IMG/VR virus record: IMGVR_UViG_3300031920_000141
Location: 1-21,783 of that record
Reading direction: 5' to 3' (one strand)
From: a virus
Length of the DNA stretch: 21,783 nucleotides
The notes under the pieces are model-generated. The model had not been told where the DNA came from. It saw only the letters and a program-made list of their open reading frames with translations, and made no database searches. The position numbers and the translations under genes were made by a program. Shown here piece after piece: positions 7,075-14,773 of the stretch. Numbering within the stretch: position 1 is the stretch's first letter; each line of letters opens with the position of its first letter.

Positions 7075-8781
7075 TTAAGCCTTACTTAAATTATATCTTG
7101 ATTCTAAAGCACCGCCTAAAGTACCAGTGCCGCGCCTTATATCATTAGTTATTTTACTGATAATAATCTCTATTTGCCCCTCACTATCTTCATTTACTCC
7201 AACATCCACACCAGCATTATTAATTACATTTACATTAACCGCGGTAACTCCACCTGTTGATGTTTCTCCATTTGGTATAATATTTGCACCGCGTGGAAGA
7301 TTAACAATTTCAGGACCATCCTCACCAACTAAAAAAGAACTGCCATTTTTTATAATACCACCTTGAGCACCAGCACCGCCTACTGTAACAGTACCAGCGG
7401 AAGCTGTACCAGTTGTAACATTAAAACCTAATCCTTTAAGTGCAGCAGCAACCGCCACTTGAATAAATAGAGTCTCTATAAGTTTAGCAATTACATCTTT
7501 TAGTATATTTTGAAAAACATCACCAAAACTTGTAGCACCATCCATAGCCTGACGAAACGCCCCAGTTATTCCGCTTGATATTGTAGTGTTCATGCTGCTT
7601 ACAAGTGATTTTGCTGTAGTTGTTTTATTTGTAAGATTTGTATAGTAGGCATCAGCAGCAGCGCCTACCTCACTCCATAATGTAGTTTGATTTGAGATAT
7701 TATCATTTATTCTATTTTGGTCACTTATTATTTTTTCAGAGTCCAAGCCTGTAAAACTTGTTTCTAAAATTCTCTTTAGTGATAAACTAGCTTCACTCGT
7801 TCCCATTATAGCAGCTATCCACGCATCACTATTGCTTATGCTCTGAGCCATAGCTGCATTATAACGCTCTAAAGCCTCTGATTTATCTCTACCCTCTATA
7901 CCATTAAAAAGATTTATAGCAGCAGCTAAAAGCTCATAACCAGCTATCGCGGTGCTTATACTTGTAGTAAGTATCTCAAAACCTCTACCAGCACTATAAA
8001 CTACTTGCTTAGTAATATCTAATGATTTACTAAACACGTTTATCTTTCCAGTGCCTTTGTTTAAATCTTCTACAAGTTGAGTAAGCGATACAGATAAACC
8101 TACTGTAATCCCTTTCCAAACTGTATCCATAATTTTACTTGATATATTCCACGCATCACTAGAGCGCTCTATAGCTTTGATATAATCACCGCTTATTATA
8201 AGCCCTAATTTTTCAGCTTTTGCAGCAGTATCATCTAAGCCTTTTGAGCCTTTTGAGAGCATATTAACCATAGCTACACCCTCAGAGTCAAAGAGCTTCA
8301 TTGAGAGCCTTACTCTATCACTCTGACTTGTAACATCTGCCATGCTATCCGCCACACGCTTTAACATTTCATCAGGCGTAAGCTTTGCTAACTCTTCAGC
8401 ACTTATATTTAACTCATTCAGTGCGCCTACAGCTTCACCAGTTCCACGCGCTGCCTCAGAAACACGCCTAGTCATTCTTTGGATAGCCATATCTAAAGTG
8501 TTTGTAGATATACCAGCCTCTTCAGCTCCAAGATGTAAACCCTGTAAAGCTTCAGCAGTTATACCTAACTTAGATGATGTCTTACCTATCTTATTAAGTC
8601 CAGCAGCAGTAGCATTAATCTTACCAATCATAGCACCACTCACAAAAATAGCAGCAAATGTTCCTACAGTTCTAGTCATATTAGTTATAGATTTTTTGAC
8701 TGTTTTTTCAGCTCTATTCATACCCTTAACTAGCTTAGCTGTATTAGCTAATATATCAATCTCTATGCTACCTACTGCCAT
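7075..8781 (-). CDS. Tail tape measure protein
   Basis: The 568-residue protein starts MAVGSIEIDILANTAKLVKGMNRAEKTVKKS, a usual tape-measure opening with many helices. Hydrophobic patches follow at about residues 36-52 (TVGTFAAIFVSGAMIG) and near 433-455 (FIQVAVAAALKGLGF). The C-terminal motif FLVGEDGPEIVNLPRGANIIPNG is diagnostic of this family. It sets tail length and may form a channel at infection. At about 0.15 nm per residue it predicts a tail near 85 nm, short for a siphophage. It overlaps the preceding gene by 14 bp, so translation is probably coupled. There is no lytic domain inside it. Confidence 0.92.
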   Translation of the reverse strand: MAVGSIEIDILANTAKLVKGMNRAEKTVKKSITNMTRTVGTFAAIFVSGAMIGKINATAAGLNKIGKTSSKLGITAEALQGLHLGAEEAGISTNTLDMAIQRMTRRVSEAARGTGEAVGALNELNISAEELAKLTPDEMLKRVADSMADVTSQSDRVRLSMKLFDSEGVAMVNMLSKGSKGLDDTAAKAEKLGLIISGDYIKAIERSSDAWNISSKIMDTVWKGITVGLSVSLTQLVEDLNKGTGKINVFSKSLDITKQVVYSAGRGFEILTTSISTAIAGYELLAAAINLFNGIEGRDKSEALERYNAAMAQSISNSDAWIAAIMGTSEASLSLKRILETSFTGLDSEKIISDQNRINDNISNQTTLWSEVGAAADAYYTNLTNKTTTAKSLVSSMNTTISSGITGAFRQAMDGATSFGDVFQNILKDVIAKLIETLFIQVAVAAALKGLGFNVTTGTASAGTVTVGGAGAQGGIIKNGSSFLVGEDGPEIVNLPRGANIIPNGETSTGGVTAVNVNVINNAGVDVGVNEDSEGQIEIIISKITNDIRRGTGTLGGALESRYNLSKA

Positions 8782-9100
8782 CTTTAAACCCTCTCATAAA
8801 ATTCATTAGCCCATCATTCAGGCGCGTTTGTTTTATCTCTTTTTTTGTCTCTTCATCTATAGAGATAAGAAAATCTAAAGCCTCTCTACGTTCTTTAGAT
8901 TTAGACTTTCTTAACTCTAAGTTAAATATTAGTGCTGAAAGTTGAGCTATCATCATCTCATTTCTCTCAACACCAAAAGGCTCTATTTTGCTATATTCAA
9001 GCCATTGTATAAATTCATTATATGGCATTTCGTCAATCTCAGCTAGACTCTTATTGAGTTCTCTAGCTAATCTAAAACGAAACTTATCCATATATGACAT
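8768..9100 (-). CDS. Tail assembly protein, lambda gpT-like
   Basis: This is 110 residues: an N-terminal helix FRFRLARELNKSLAEIDEMPYNEFIQWLEY followed by KIEPFGVERNEMMIAQLSALIFN. The order (RLA-L...S-EF-W--Y...EPFG--R-----A) is the minor tail T / DUF4035-type pattern. Such proteins act with the preceding G-like chaperone to load tube subunits on the tape measure. Unlike lambda, it has its own ATG (9100), with GGAG nine bases upstream inside the end of the G-like gene, so it is likely translated independently rather than only as a frameshift fusion. Confidence 0.8.
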   Translation of the reverse strand: MSYMDKFRFRLARELNKSLAEIDEMPYNEFIQWLEYSKIEPFGVERNEMMIAQLSALIFNLELRKSKSKERREALDFLISIDEETKKEIKQTRLNDGLMNFMRGFKDGSR

Positions 9101-9101
9101 A

Positions 9102-9332
9102 CTATAAAGCTCCAGCCCACTCTAAAACTTCTGCAAGTTCTACATTTGTAATCTCATCTAAAAACTCATCATCTTTACCAGTAATAAGCTTGAACAGTTG
9201 ACATCCACCCTCAAACTCATCCGCTTTAATAGCTCTCATCACGCCTACTTTAACAGTGATTTCACTTATTTTTGTAGCTGTTACACTCTCACCATTAAGC
9301 TTAAATACTTTTGTTTTTCTATTCGCCATCAT
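9102..9332 (-). CDS. Tail assembly chaperone, G-like
   Basis: The 76-residue protein lies between tail tube and gpT-like genes, where the lambda gpG-type chaperone is always encoded. Its sequence (TATKISEITVKVGVMRAIKADEFEGGCQLFKLITGKDDEFLDEIT, ending EWAGAL) has the look of short tail assembly chaperones: a beta hairpin followed by helices, with a conserved Leu/Asp/Glu pattern. It is predicted to bind the tape measure transiently and be absent from mature virions. Start ATG-ATG at 9332 follows AAGGGTAAATG-like spacing. Confidence 0.75.
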   Translation of the reverse strand: MMANRKTKVFKLNGESVTATKISEITVKVGVMRAIKADEFEGGCQLFKLITGKDDEFLDEITNVELAEVLEWAGAL

Positions 9333-9338
9333 TTACCC

Positions 9339-9743
9339 TTATGGTGTTTCAACTACAGCAGTAGTTAATCTAATGCTCACACTTCCACTTAACTTATCAT
9401 CAGCACCGCCACTATGAGGTACAGATTTTACAACACCCTGAAAGGTATGGATAATCCCATTAGCAAACTCCATTTCCCAAAAATAAGCGGCTTGACTATC
9501 TTTACTCGCTTTAGCTAAAGCAATTCCAGCAGAACCCACTACATAATTTAAATCGAAACTAAGGTTATCAGCTTCAGCTAAACCTGTTAAATACTCTTTT
9601 CTTGCTGAAGTTGAGTGTGTGACATCTATATCACTGTTCTCACCATCTTCAAAATTATAACCAGTTATCTCACCTAGTAGCACCATAGCTACAACACCAT
9701 CTACACTTAAACTTATCTTAGTACCTTGAAATTTCATACCCAT
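9339..9743 (-). CDS. Major tail tube protein
   Basis: This 134-residue tube subunit has the typical LLGEITGYNFEDGENSDIDVTHSTSARKEYLTGLAEADNLSFDLNY stretch (about residues 22-67). The end is beta-rich (GSVSIRLTTAVVETP). It polymerises around the tape measure to form the tail tube. AGGAGAG lies eight bases before ATG 9743. It lacks an Ig-like C-terminal decoration domain. It is probably the most abundant tail protein. Confidence 0.88.
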   Translation of the reverse strand: MGMKFQGTKISLSVDGVVAMVLLGEITGYNFEDGENSDIDVTHSTSARKEYLTGLAEADNLSFDLNYVVGSAGIALAKASKDSQAAYFWEMEFANGIIHTFQGVVKSVPHSGGADDKLSGSVSIRLTTAVVETP

Positions 9744-9755
9744 CTTATCACTCTC

Positions 9756-10091
9756 CTATTTCCATAATTTAAAATCTAAGACATATTTAAACGTCTTATT
9801 ATCATCTTCTACATCTCCAAAGCTCTGAAAAATAACCGCTGAAAATGTACTACAGTTTAACAGCTTATTTTCTATACTTAAAGCTATTTCATCTACCTCA
9901 CTTTTAGTACTACCATAAACATCTATTTGATATCTAACCTCTTTAACTGCACCCTGTCCAGTTGAGTGATTATCTCTAGAGTTTGAAATAACATCATAAA
10001 CACCGTAAGGTTTTACTTTACTTTGTGGCGCAAAATATGCGTATACTTTGTAAACTTCACCACTTAAACAAGTAGCTAGTAGTTCATCCAT
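9756..10091 (-). CDS. Tail completion / terminator protein (DUF3168 type)
   Basis: This 111-residue protein contains KPYGVYDVISNSRDNHSTGQGAVKEVRYQIDVYGSTKSEVDEIALSIENKLL, the core of the DUF3168 family (SPP1 gp17, tail-to-head joining). It caps the head-proximal end of the tail tube. It sits between gp10-like and tube genes, the usual place. The middle of the protein carries the conserved PYxVYxxIS and VxVYxxT motifs of the family. Confidence 0.82.
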   Translation of the reverse strand: MDELLATCLSGEVYKVYAYFAPQSKVKPYGVYDVISNSRDNHSTGQGAVKEVRYQIDVYGSTKSEVDEIALSIENKLLNCSTFSAVIFQSFGDVEDDNKTFKYVLDFKLWK

Positions 10092-10095
10092 ATTT

Positions 10096-10524
10096 TTACC
10101 TCGCTTTTAATTGTTTTAGTTTTTTTGGAAGAGTCTTTTTGATGTACTCTCTAGCTGCTGTTACTGGCTTTTGTCCTACGCTGTCTAGTGATGGTCTTAA
10201 AAAAGGCTTCTTACTCATATTTTTAGTACCATACTCTAAATAATAAGCGTACTGTTTAGTATTCTTTGATACCTTACCATTATCTAGCTCTACTTTTTTA
10301 ATAAAAACACTATAGCGAACTTTAGTTTTTTTAGTTCTTCTTTTCTTAACACCTATAGCTTTTCTAAGTTCCAAAGTATCCTTATGTACTCTGTTGCGTA
10401 CTTCATCACGGACTACAGCAGCACCAGCACGAACAGCACCAGCAACTACACTTTTTTCTAGCTTCTCAGGAAGAGTTCTTAAAACTTTAACTAGCTTTTT
10501 AAAATCAGTCTGAGAACTCATCAT
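10096..10524 (-). CDS. HK97 gp10-like head-tail/tail protein
   Basis: This is about 142 residues, strongly basic. SSQTDFKKLVKVLRTLPEKLEKSVVAGAVRAGAAVVRDEVRNRV is followed by YAYYLEYGTKNMSKKPFLRPSLDS. The YGTxxxxxxPFLRPAL pattern is diagnostic of the gp10 (HK97) family, which acts at the head-tail interface before tail joining. The M15 peptidase gene stop (TGA) overlaps an ATG at 10524 by one base. AAAGG precedes it, so this ATG (or the adjacent one at 10521) is preferred over the TTG at 10527. The basic C-terminus is family-typical. Confidence 0.88.
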   Translation of the reverse strand: MMSSQTDFKKLVKVLRTLPEKLEKSVVAGAVRAGAAVVRDEVRNRVHKDTLELRKAIGVKKRRTKKTKVRYSVFIKKVELDNGKVSKNTKQYAYYLEYGTKNMSKKPFLRPSLDSVGQKPVTAAREYIKKTLPKKLKQLKAR

Positions 10525-10823
10525 CAAACCTTTGGTTGGTATTCCATGTGAATATGGTCTAATTCTAAAACTACATCAAATTCATCACCAAGTTTTTCTT
10601 TAAGAATTTTAGCCGCGTGTTTTCCGTTATCATTAAAAAAATGTGTTCTTAAATCCGCACCAAATCCTACATAATGTAAAGAACCTCTACTATGTTTTCC
10701 ACCAGAAAGCTCAGTGATTACCAATTCTTTACCTAAAGATTTATACACACCATCAGCTATAATCAAACCTAGTAAAAGCTCAGTTTTAATGCCATTAGCT
10801 TTTACATTATCTTTGATAATCAT
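10524..10823 (-). CDS. M15-family peptidoglycan peptidase (endolysin)
   Basis: In this 99-residue zinc peptidase of the VanX/L-alanyl-D-glutamate type, the ligand motif S48-L-H50-Y-V-G53-F-G-A-D57 is followed by E87-L-D-H90-I-H92. H50, D57 and H90 would bind zinc, and E87 is the catalytic base. It is the smallest form of the fold, with no signal peptide or cell-wall-binding domain, so it needs a holin to reach the cell wall. It starts on the stop of the membrane protein gene (ATGA), forming a lysis pair in the middle of head-tail genes. By family it cuts stem peptides in peptidoglycan. Confidence 0.85.
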   Translation of the reverse strand: MIIKDNVKANGIKTELLLGLIIADGVYKSLGKELVITELSGGKHSRGSLHYVGFGADLRTHFFNDNGKHAAKILKEKLGDEFDVVLELDHIHMEYQPKV

Positions 10824-11059
10824 TGTATTTTTCCTTTTAGATAACTAATATCTTTTGAGTTTTCAACCACTATATCAAAGTATTTATTTTGATTTGAGAT
10901 AACTTTATCTATCTTTTTTTCAAGATGAGGCATAGCAATTTTAGTATCTCTATTTGTGATGAACTCACTTCCAGCCCATGCAAACATTGAAAGAACTATA
11001 GGCGCTATAAACATAGCAATAAAGATATGAGGTATAGTTTGTCTAATTAATTTTGGCAT
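10820..11059 (-). CDS. One-TM membrane protein beside the endolysin
   Basis: This is 79 residues with a hydrophobic span at about 8-29 (TIPHIFIAMFIAPIVLSMFAWAG) and a polar, helix-forming tail containing VISNQNKYFDIVVENSKDI. One TM plus a coiled tail suits a pinholin/antiholin or an inner-membrane spanin, but no family is recognised. It overlaps the M15 peptidase start (ATGA) and has AGGAGAGG before its ATG. A lysis role is inferred from that pairing. Confidence 0.65.
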   Translation of the reverse strand: MPKLIRQTIPHIFIAMFIAPIVLSMFAWAGSEFITNRDTKIAMPHLEKKIDKVISNQNKYFDIVVENSKDISYLKGKIQ

Positions 11060-11070
11060 TTTATCCTCTC

Positions 11071-11667
11071 CTATTGGTGGTGTTTTTTTTCTAAAGTAAA
11101 TTGAGCCGCTACTATAGTTACATCTGTATTTAAACTATCTGCTTTAGCTCTGATCTCTAAAACATCATTTACATTTAACTCCAACAACATACCACCTATT
11201 AAGTGAATTGGTGTATTTCCAGCACCTATATATTCAACTGGTGAAGAGACTGCAACTGGTGCATTATTTACATACCAAGCAAAAGTTACTAAAACATTTT
11301 GAGGTATTTGAGCACCACCAAATACATTAAACCTATACAATCCATCTGTTTTTATAGTTGCTTTATTTGTAAGAAAATCATATATAATATGCCCGTTAGA
11401 ATTATCTAGCTGTAAAGTATCTACCATCTTTATATTTACATAATCTAAACCTATATTTGTAGTCAAATTATTACTTGCATAAACTGCTATCACTCCAAAG
11501 CTAGTTTTAAAAGCTGTAGTAGTAGCAGTAATTAAATCAATTATCAAACTAAAGATAGTAGATTTTTGAATCTTCTTACTCTCCCCAGCGTTTACAACTA
11601 CAAACAAATCACCATCAGCTACACCAGCTTTTAAAAGCTCTGTTAACTGGCTTACTTTCTTATCCAT
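11071..11667 (-). CDS. Fibre-like virion protein with TNF/C1q-like end
   Basis: This is about 198 residues. The N-terminus (KKVSQLTELLKAGVADGDLFVVVNAGESKKIQ) has the form common at the start of phage fibre and head-fibre proteins. Residues about 70-195 are beta-rich, with GLYRFNVFGGAQIPQ and IHLIGGMLLELNVNDVLEIRAKA, resembling a trimeric TNF/C1q-like jelly roll. It lies between the head-tail adaptor and lysis genes, an odd place for a tail fibre; a capsid or neck decoration is possible. The ATG at 11667, with GAGGGGG nearby, is preferred over the GTG at 11670. It overlaps the adaptor end by 8 bp. Confidence 0.65.
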   Translation of the reverse strand: MDKKVSQLTELLKAGVADGDLFVVVNAGESKKIQKSTIFSLIIDLITATTTAFKTSFGVIAVYASNNLTTNIGLDYVNIKMVDTLQLDNSNGHIIYDFLTNKATIKTDGLYRFNVFGGAQIPQNVLVTFAWYVNNAPVAVSSPVEYIGAGNTPIHLIGGMLLELNVNDVLEIRAKADSLNTDVTIVAAQFTLEKKHHQ

Positions 11668-12088
11668 CACTCACCCCCTCATTTATTAGATATGCGCCTG
11701 ACTCTGTTAATATACTAAAACCATCCTCTAGCAGCATATCACTTCTTACATCTACATACTCAACATCTACACGCTCTTTAGCAAATATAAGAAATTTAGT
11801 AGAACGCATCTTCTCATTTAAAACATATTTAACATCAAAAATCTTATCTTTAAATATTATCCTATCATCAGGCTTTAAATCTCGCTTTCTCATTATAAGA
11901 TAATAGTCTACATCATTTACCATCTTATCACTTATAAAATACTCATCACCTTTTATAGGCTCTATAGCTGCTTTAGTTATAGCTATATTTGTCCATGTGT
12001 AGCTTACAGCACTAGAGGCATCTAAAACCTCTTCTTTTCTCTGTATAACTACCTTGTTTCTAAGAGTTCCAGCCCTGAGCATACCCAT
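11660..12088 (-). CDS. Head-tail adaptor (head closure protein)
   Basis: In this 142-residue protein the first 100 residues (MLRAGTLRNKVVIQRKEE...YTWTNIAITKAAIEPIKGDEYF...DRIIFKDKIFDVKYV) fit the Phage_H_T_join / SPP1 gp16 family. These form the stopper ring between connector and tail. An extra tail (residues 115-142, MLLEDGFSILTESGAYLINEG) repeats an LLEDG/ILTESG pattern seen at the ends of many phage proteins. It starts three bases after the gp6-like gene's stop. Confidence 0.88.
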   Translation of the reverse strand: MGMLRAGTLRNKVVIQRKEEVLDASSAVSYTWTNIAITKAAIEPIKGDEYFISDKMVNDVDYYLIMRKRDLKPDDRIIFKDKIFDVKYVLNEKMRSTKFLIFAKERVDVEYVDVRSDMLLEDGFSILTESGAYLINEGVSDG

Positions 12089-12091
12089 GAT

Positions 12092-12616
12092 TTAAATCCT
12101 ACCTACTTTGATAGTATCTAGTAGAGGCAAAACACCATTAGGAAGTTTACTGACTATAGTTCCTGTTATGGTGTCCTCTCTATGTGAATAACTATCACCT
12201 ATCATTAATAGTCTAGCCTGTTGCGCTATATAGTTTTGATGTTCATCTACATAAGAATTGTAACTAATTCTAATCACGCCACCATCATAATCATCAGGTA
12301 CAAGCTCTCTAATCACATTATCAGCGTAAACCTGAACAGCTAATGTTATAATCTCAGCAGATAAATTTGTGTACTCTATAGATGCATCTTTTACCTCTTG
12401 TTTCCAATCTAAATACATAGGGTTTAAGAACTCTAAAAAGTCCTCAGACAAACTCCAAGCAGCCCAACTCTTACCAGTATAATTCTCAACGTATGCAAGT
12501 GAAGCTGTAGCATAAGCCTGTATTAAAGTATCATCATCAGTCTCATCACTATCTACCTGTAAATGCTGTTTGATTCTAGCTAATGTTAAGCCATCAATTA
12601 AACCATCTATAGCCAT
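12092..12616 (-). CDS. Head-tail connector, HK97 gp6-like
   Basis: This 174-residue protein begins LTLARIKQHLQVDSDETDDDTLIQAYATASLAYVENYTGKSW, the helical signature of gp6-like DNA-packaging connectors, which bind under the portal. It is longer than HK97 gp6 (about 110 aa). The extra middle includes a helix (AEIITLAVQVYADNVIREL), and the C-terminal 45 residues (IAQQARLLMIGDS...) may extend the ring. AAGGGTTTAAAG precedes its ATG. A small hairpin lies upstream at 12643-12664. Confidence 0.85.
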   Translation of the reverse strand: MAIDGLIDGLTLARIKQHLQVDSDETDDDTLIQAYATASLAYVENYTGKSWAAWSLSEDFLEFLNPMYLDWKQEVKDASIEYTNLSAEIITLAVQVYADNVIRELVPDDYDGGVIRISYNSYVDEHQNYIAQQARLLMIGDSYSHREDTITGTIVSKLPNGVLPLLDTIKVGRI

Positions 12617-12642
12617 CTTTAAACCCTTTGTTTTGATTTACT

Positions 12643-12664
12643 CTAACACCTCATAAGGTGCTAG
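12643..12664 (-). other. Short hairpin between capsid genes and connector
   Basis: CTAACACCT / AGGTGCTAG pair with one mismatch around CATA. Read on the minus strand there is no U-run, so this is not a standard terminator. It may slow decay of, or separate, the highly expressed capsid message from the connector genes. Inference only. Confidence 0.3.
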
Positions 12665-12675
12665 ATAAAGCAAAA

Positions 12676-12921
12676 TTATTCCGCTTTATTTTCTTCTTTT
12701 TGAATTTCAGCAATTTTATCGGCATTGTGAGCCTTTTTTTGCTTACCATCATAGAACTTATCGCTATCAGCTTTTGAAGCTGCTTTAAACCAAGGCTCTA
12801 CATTATTATCATCATCACCATTGATACCAGCTAAAGCATCAGTAGAACGAACATCATACACTTTACCTTTCACAAAAGTTCGTGACGCTGTAACCTTTTT
12901 ATTTATACAATTTACTAACAT
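12676..12921 (-). CDS. Small unknown protein behind the capsid gene
   Basis: This is 81 residues. The first 30 (MLVNCINKKVTASRTFVKGKVYDV) look like a small SH3-like beta fold as seen in short phage head proteins. An acidic middle (GDDDNNVEPWFKAA) and a Lys/Glu-rich helix end follow. It is 11 bases downstream of the capsid gene and shares its message, so a capsid decoration, completion or assembly role is plausible but unproven. Confidence 0.6.
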   Translation of the reverse strand: MLVNCINKKVTASRTFVKGKVYDVRSTDALAGINGDDDNNVEPWFKAASKADSDKFYDGKQKKAHNADKIAEIQKEENKAE

Positions 12922-12932
12922 TTAAACCCCTT

Positions 12933-14108
12933 TTATACTGTACGAACAGTTAATTTAGAAAAACCATTATTCATAGTTGTCATTTTACCATCAAGTCTAG
13001 CAGTAGCTACAAATACTGTCTCATCTTCAAGTATTTTTAACTGGTCACTTCTTTGAACGCGAATACCTCTAACCAATCTAACTAGATACTGTTTAGGATT
13101 ACCAAAGATTAAAGGATTATCACCAGCAACAATAGCACCAAGCTCATAGTTTGGCTTAACCATATAACCACCTATAGAGTATTTAATCTCATCAGCAGCA
13201 GTAGCACTAGCATTAGTTTGATAAATCGGTCTACCTGTTGTATCTTTTTGCTCACTCATCCATAAAATGAATTCATCACTACCATAGAAAAAAGCACCTT
13301 TTCTACTTGCTGGCTGTAACGCTGCTATCAATGCTAAAGCATCATTATGCTCAACCGCTCCGATAGTTGCAGATATAACCTCAATAGTTGAAGTATCAGG
13401 TAAAATTCCTAAAGGCTTTTTAACACCATCACCATTTATAAACGCAGCTTCAGCGGCACGATTTAAACGTACACCAAGTAGACCAGCAACATAAGTACCG
13501 ATATCAAAAAAGCTATCTTCAATAAGCTCATTTGAAACACTCGTAGCACTCGCTACTTTATAAGCTGCTAAAGTTTTCTTCCCAGTTACAAAATCCACTA
13601 GAGTAATCGCGCCGCTCTCATCAGTCCAAACACCTGTATTAGATGTATCATCAGCAGTAGGTATAGATAACTCACCATTGTTTGCAGTTTCAATAATATC
13701 AACATCATCAAATAACGAACCATGCTCTTTAATCTTCTCTAAAAGAACTTTTAAGAACTCAGGCGGTACAAGTTCTGCACCAGCAGTAGCAGTTCCACTT
13801 TGCATAGCTGCTACAAGTTTCTCGTACTGTTTAAACTCCATATCACCTTTAAGGTGAGCTACAAACGCAGCTTGAATTTTTTCAGTTGCATCTACTTGTT
13901 TTTCTTCATTTGGCTTAACATTTTCTAAAGCCACATCACGCTGGATTTGTATAGCTTGAATCTGATTGTCAATATCTCCAATCTCATCTTGTAGCGTTTT
14001 CATTACACTCAAATCAGCAGCAGCGATAATCTCACCCTTTTGTTTAACTATATCACCAATAGCAGCAGTTTTCTGCGCTCTTAATTCCATTAATTGCTTT
14101 AATGTCAT
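12933..14108 (-). CDS. Major capsid protein, HK97 fold
   Basis: In this 391-residue protein, residues 1-75 form a helical delta domain (LKQLMELRAQKTAAIGDIV...DEIGDIDNQIQAIQIQRD), the internal scaffold that the protease removes. The coat domain follows, with AMQSGTATAGAELVPPEFLKVLLEKIKE (about 103-130), an E-loop area near GELSIPTADD, and C-terminal IFGNPKQYLVRLVRGIRVQRSDQ...ARLDGKM, all family features. There is no separate scaffold gene. The start overlaps the protease stop (ATGA). Confidence 0.95.
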   Translation of the reverse strand: MTLKQLMELRAQKTAAIGDIVKQKGEIIAAADLSVMKTLQDEIGDIDNQIQAIQIQRDVALENVKPNEEKQVDATEKIQAAFVAHLKGDMEFKQYEKLVAAMQSGTATAGAELVPPEFLKVLLEKIKEHGSLFDDVDIIETANNGELSIPTADDTSNTGVWTDESGAITLVDFVTGKKTLAAYKVASATSVSNELIEDSFFDIGTYVAGLLGVRLNRAAEAAFINGDGVKKPLGILPDTSTIEVISATIGAVEHNDALALIAALQPASRKGAFFYGSDEFILWMSEQKDTTGRPIYQTNASATAADEIKYSIGGYMVKPNYELGAIVAGDNPLIFGNPKQYLVRLVRGIRVQRSDQLKILEDETVFVATARLDGKMTTMNNGFSKLTVRTV

Positions 14109-14773
14109 TGTGTTACCTCTCTTAATATTTTTTGAGCTTCTTTATTTAGCTCTAACTGTTTTTCATCCGCTGCCAATAAAGCAGATATTTTTTCACTTTC
14201 GGACTCAAAACGACTCTCACAATTGTTTGCACAATTTATGATTTTTTCTTTAGCATCATCTACAGCAGTAATAGCTGAAAATTCAGCGCCACTCACTAGA
14301 ACTCTATCTGCAAAACCCTGAGAAACTATATCAGCACCAAAGATATACGTCTCTTTATCTAACATGGTTTTTATAGCTTCAAGTGTCTTACCACTCTTAG
14401 CTACATAAGCATCACGCATTAACGCAGTTACGCCCTCTAAGATTTCTACAGTTTTAGTAAAAGCTACATAATCACCCTGTGAAACTGTATGAGCATTATG
14501 AATCATAAAAGTAGAGTTATCATAAACTACAAACTCATCCGCTGCCATAGCAAAGTATGAGGCTATAGATGCAACTAATGAACCACCAACTATAACAATT
14601 CTTCCTTTATCATAGTTTCTAATCGCATTAAATATCTCTATACCATCAAACAAAACACCACCAGCAGAACTAAGATTTATAGTAATATCACCTACACTAG
14701 CTTTAATCTCATCTACTACTACTTTAGCTATTATCTCTTTACCGATAATACCCTCTAATTTAATTATCTTCAT
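14105..14773 (-). CDS. ClpP-like prohead protease
   Basis: This is a 222-residue S14-type serine protease. The proposed triad is S69 (in GGSLVASIAS), H92 (FMIHNAH) and D139 (MLDKETYIFG), with 23 and 47 residue spacings like ClpP (25 and 49). The oxyanion strand SSAGG is at 35-39. The last 60 residues are a charged, coiled helix, perhaps scaffold-like or for docking on the capsid delta domain. It cuts the capsid N-terminus during maturation. It follows the portal with no spacer and overlaps the capsid start. Confidence 0.9.
   Translation of the reverse strand: MKIIKLEGIIGKEIIAKVVVDEIKASVGDITINLSSAGGVLFDGIEIFNAIRNYDKGRIVIVGGSLVASIASYFAMAADEFVVYDNSTFMIHNAHTVSQGDYVAFTKTVEILEGVTALMRDAYVAKSGKTLEAIKTMLDKETYIFGADIVSQGFADRVLVSGAEFSAITAVDDAKEKIINCANNCESRFESESEKISALLAADEKQLELNKEAQKILREVTQ

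Noticed and set aside
7127-7366. Plus-strand frame near the tape measure C-terminus
   Set aside because: Shadow rich in Pro/Ser/Ile; covers the conserved VGEDGPE motif of the real gene on the other strand.
8342-8809. 155-aa plus-strand frame opposite the tape measure
   Set aside because: Antisense shadow of an Ala/Ser-rich helical gene; no start signals.
9098-9122. Lambda-like G/GT programmed frameshift between the two chaperone genes
   Set aside because: No slippery heptamer of the XXXYYYZ form. The gpT-like frame lies at +1 (or -2), is open only about seven codons upstream of 9100, and has its own ATG with GGAG.
12643-12664. Terminator behind the capsid genes
   Set aside because: Hairpin without U-run on the minus strand; kept only as a possible stability element.
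13966-14241. Plus-strand frame across the protease/capsid junction
   Set aside because: Antisense to two confidently identified genes.
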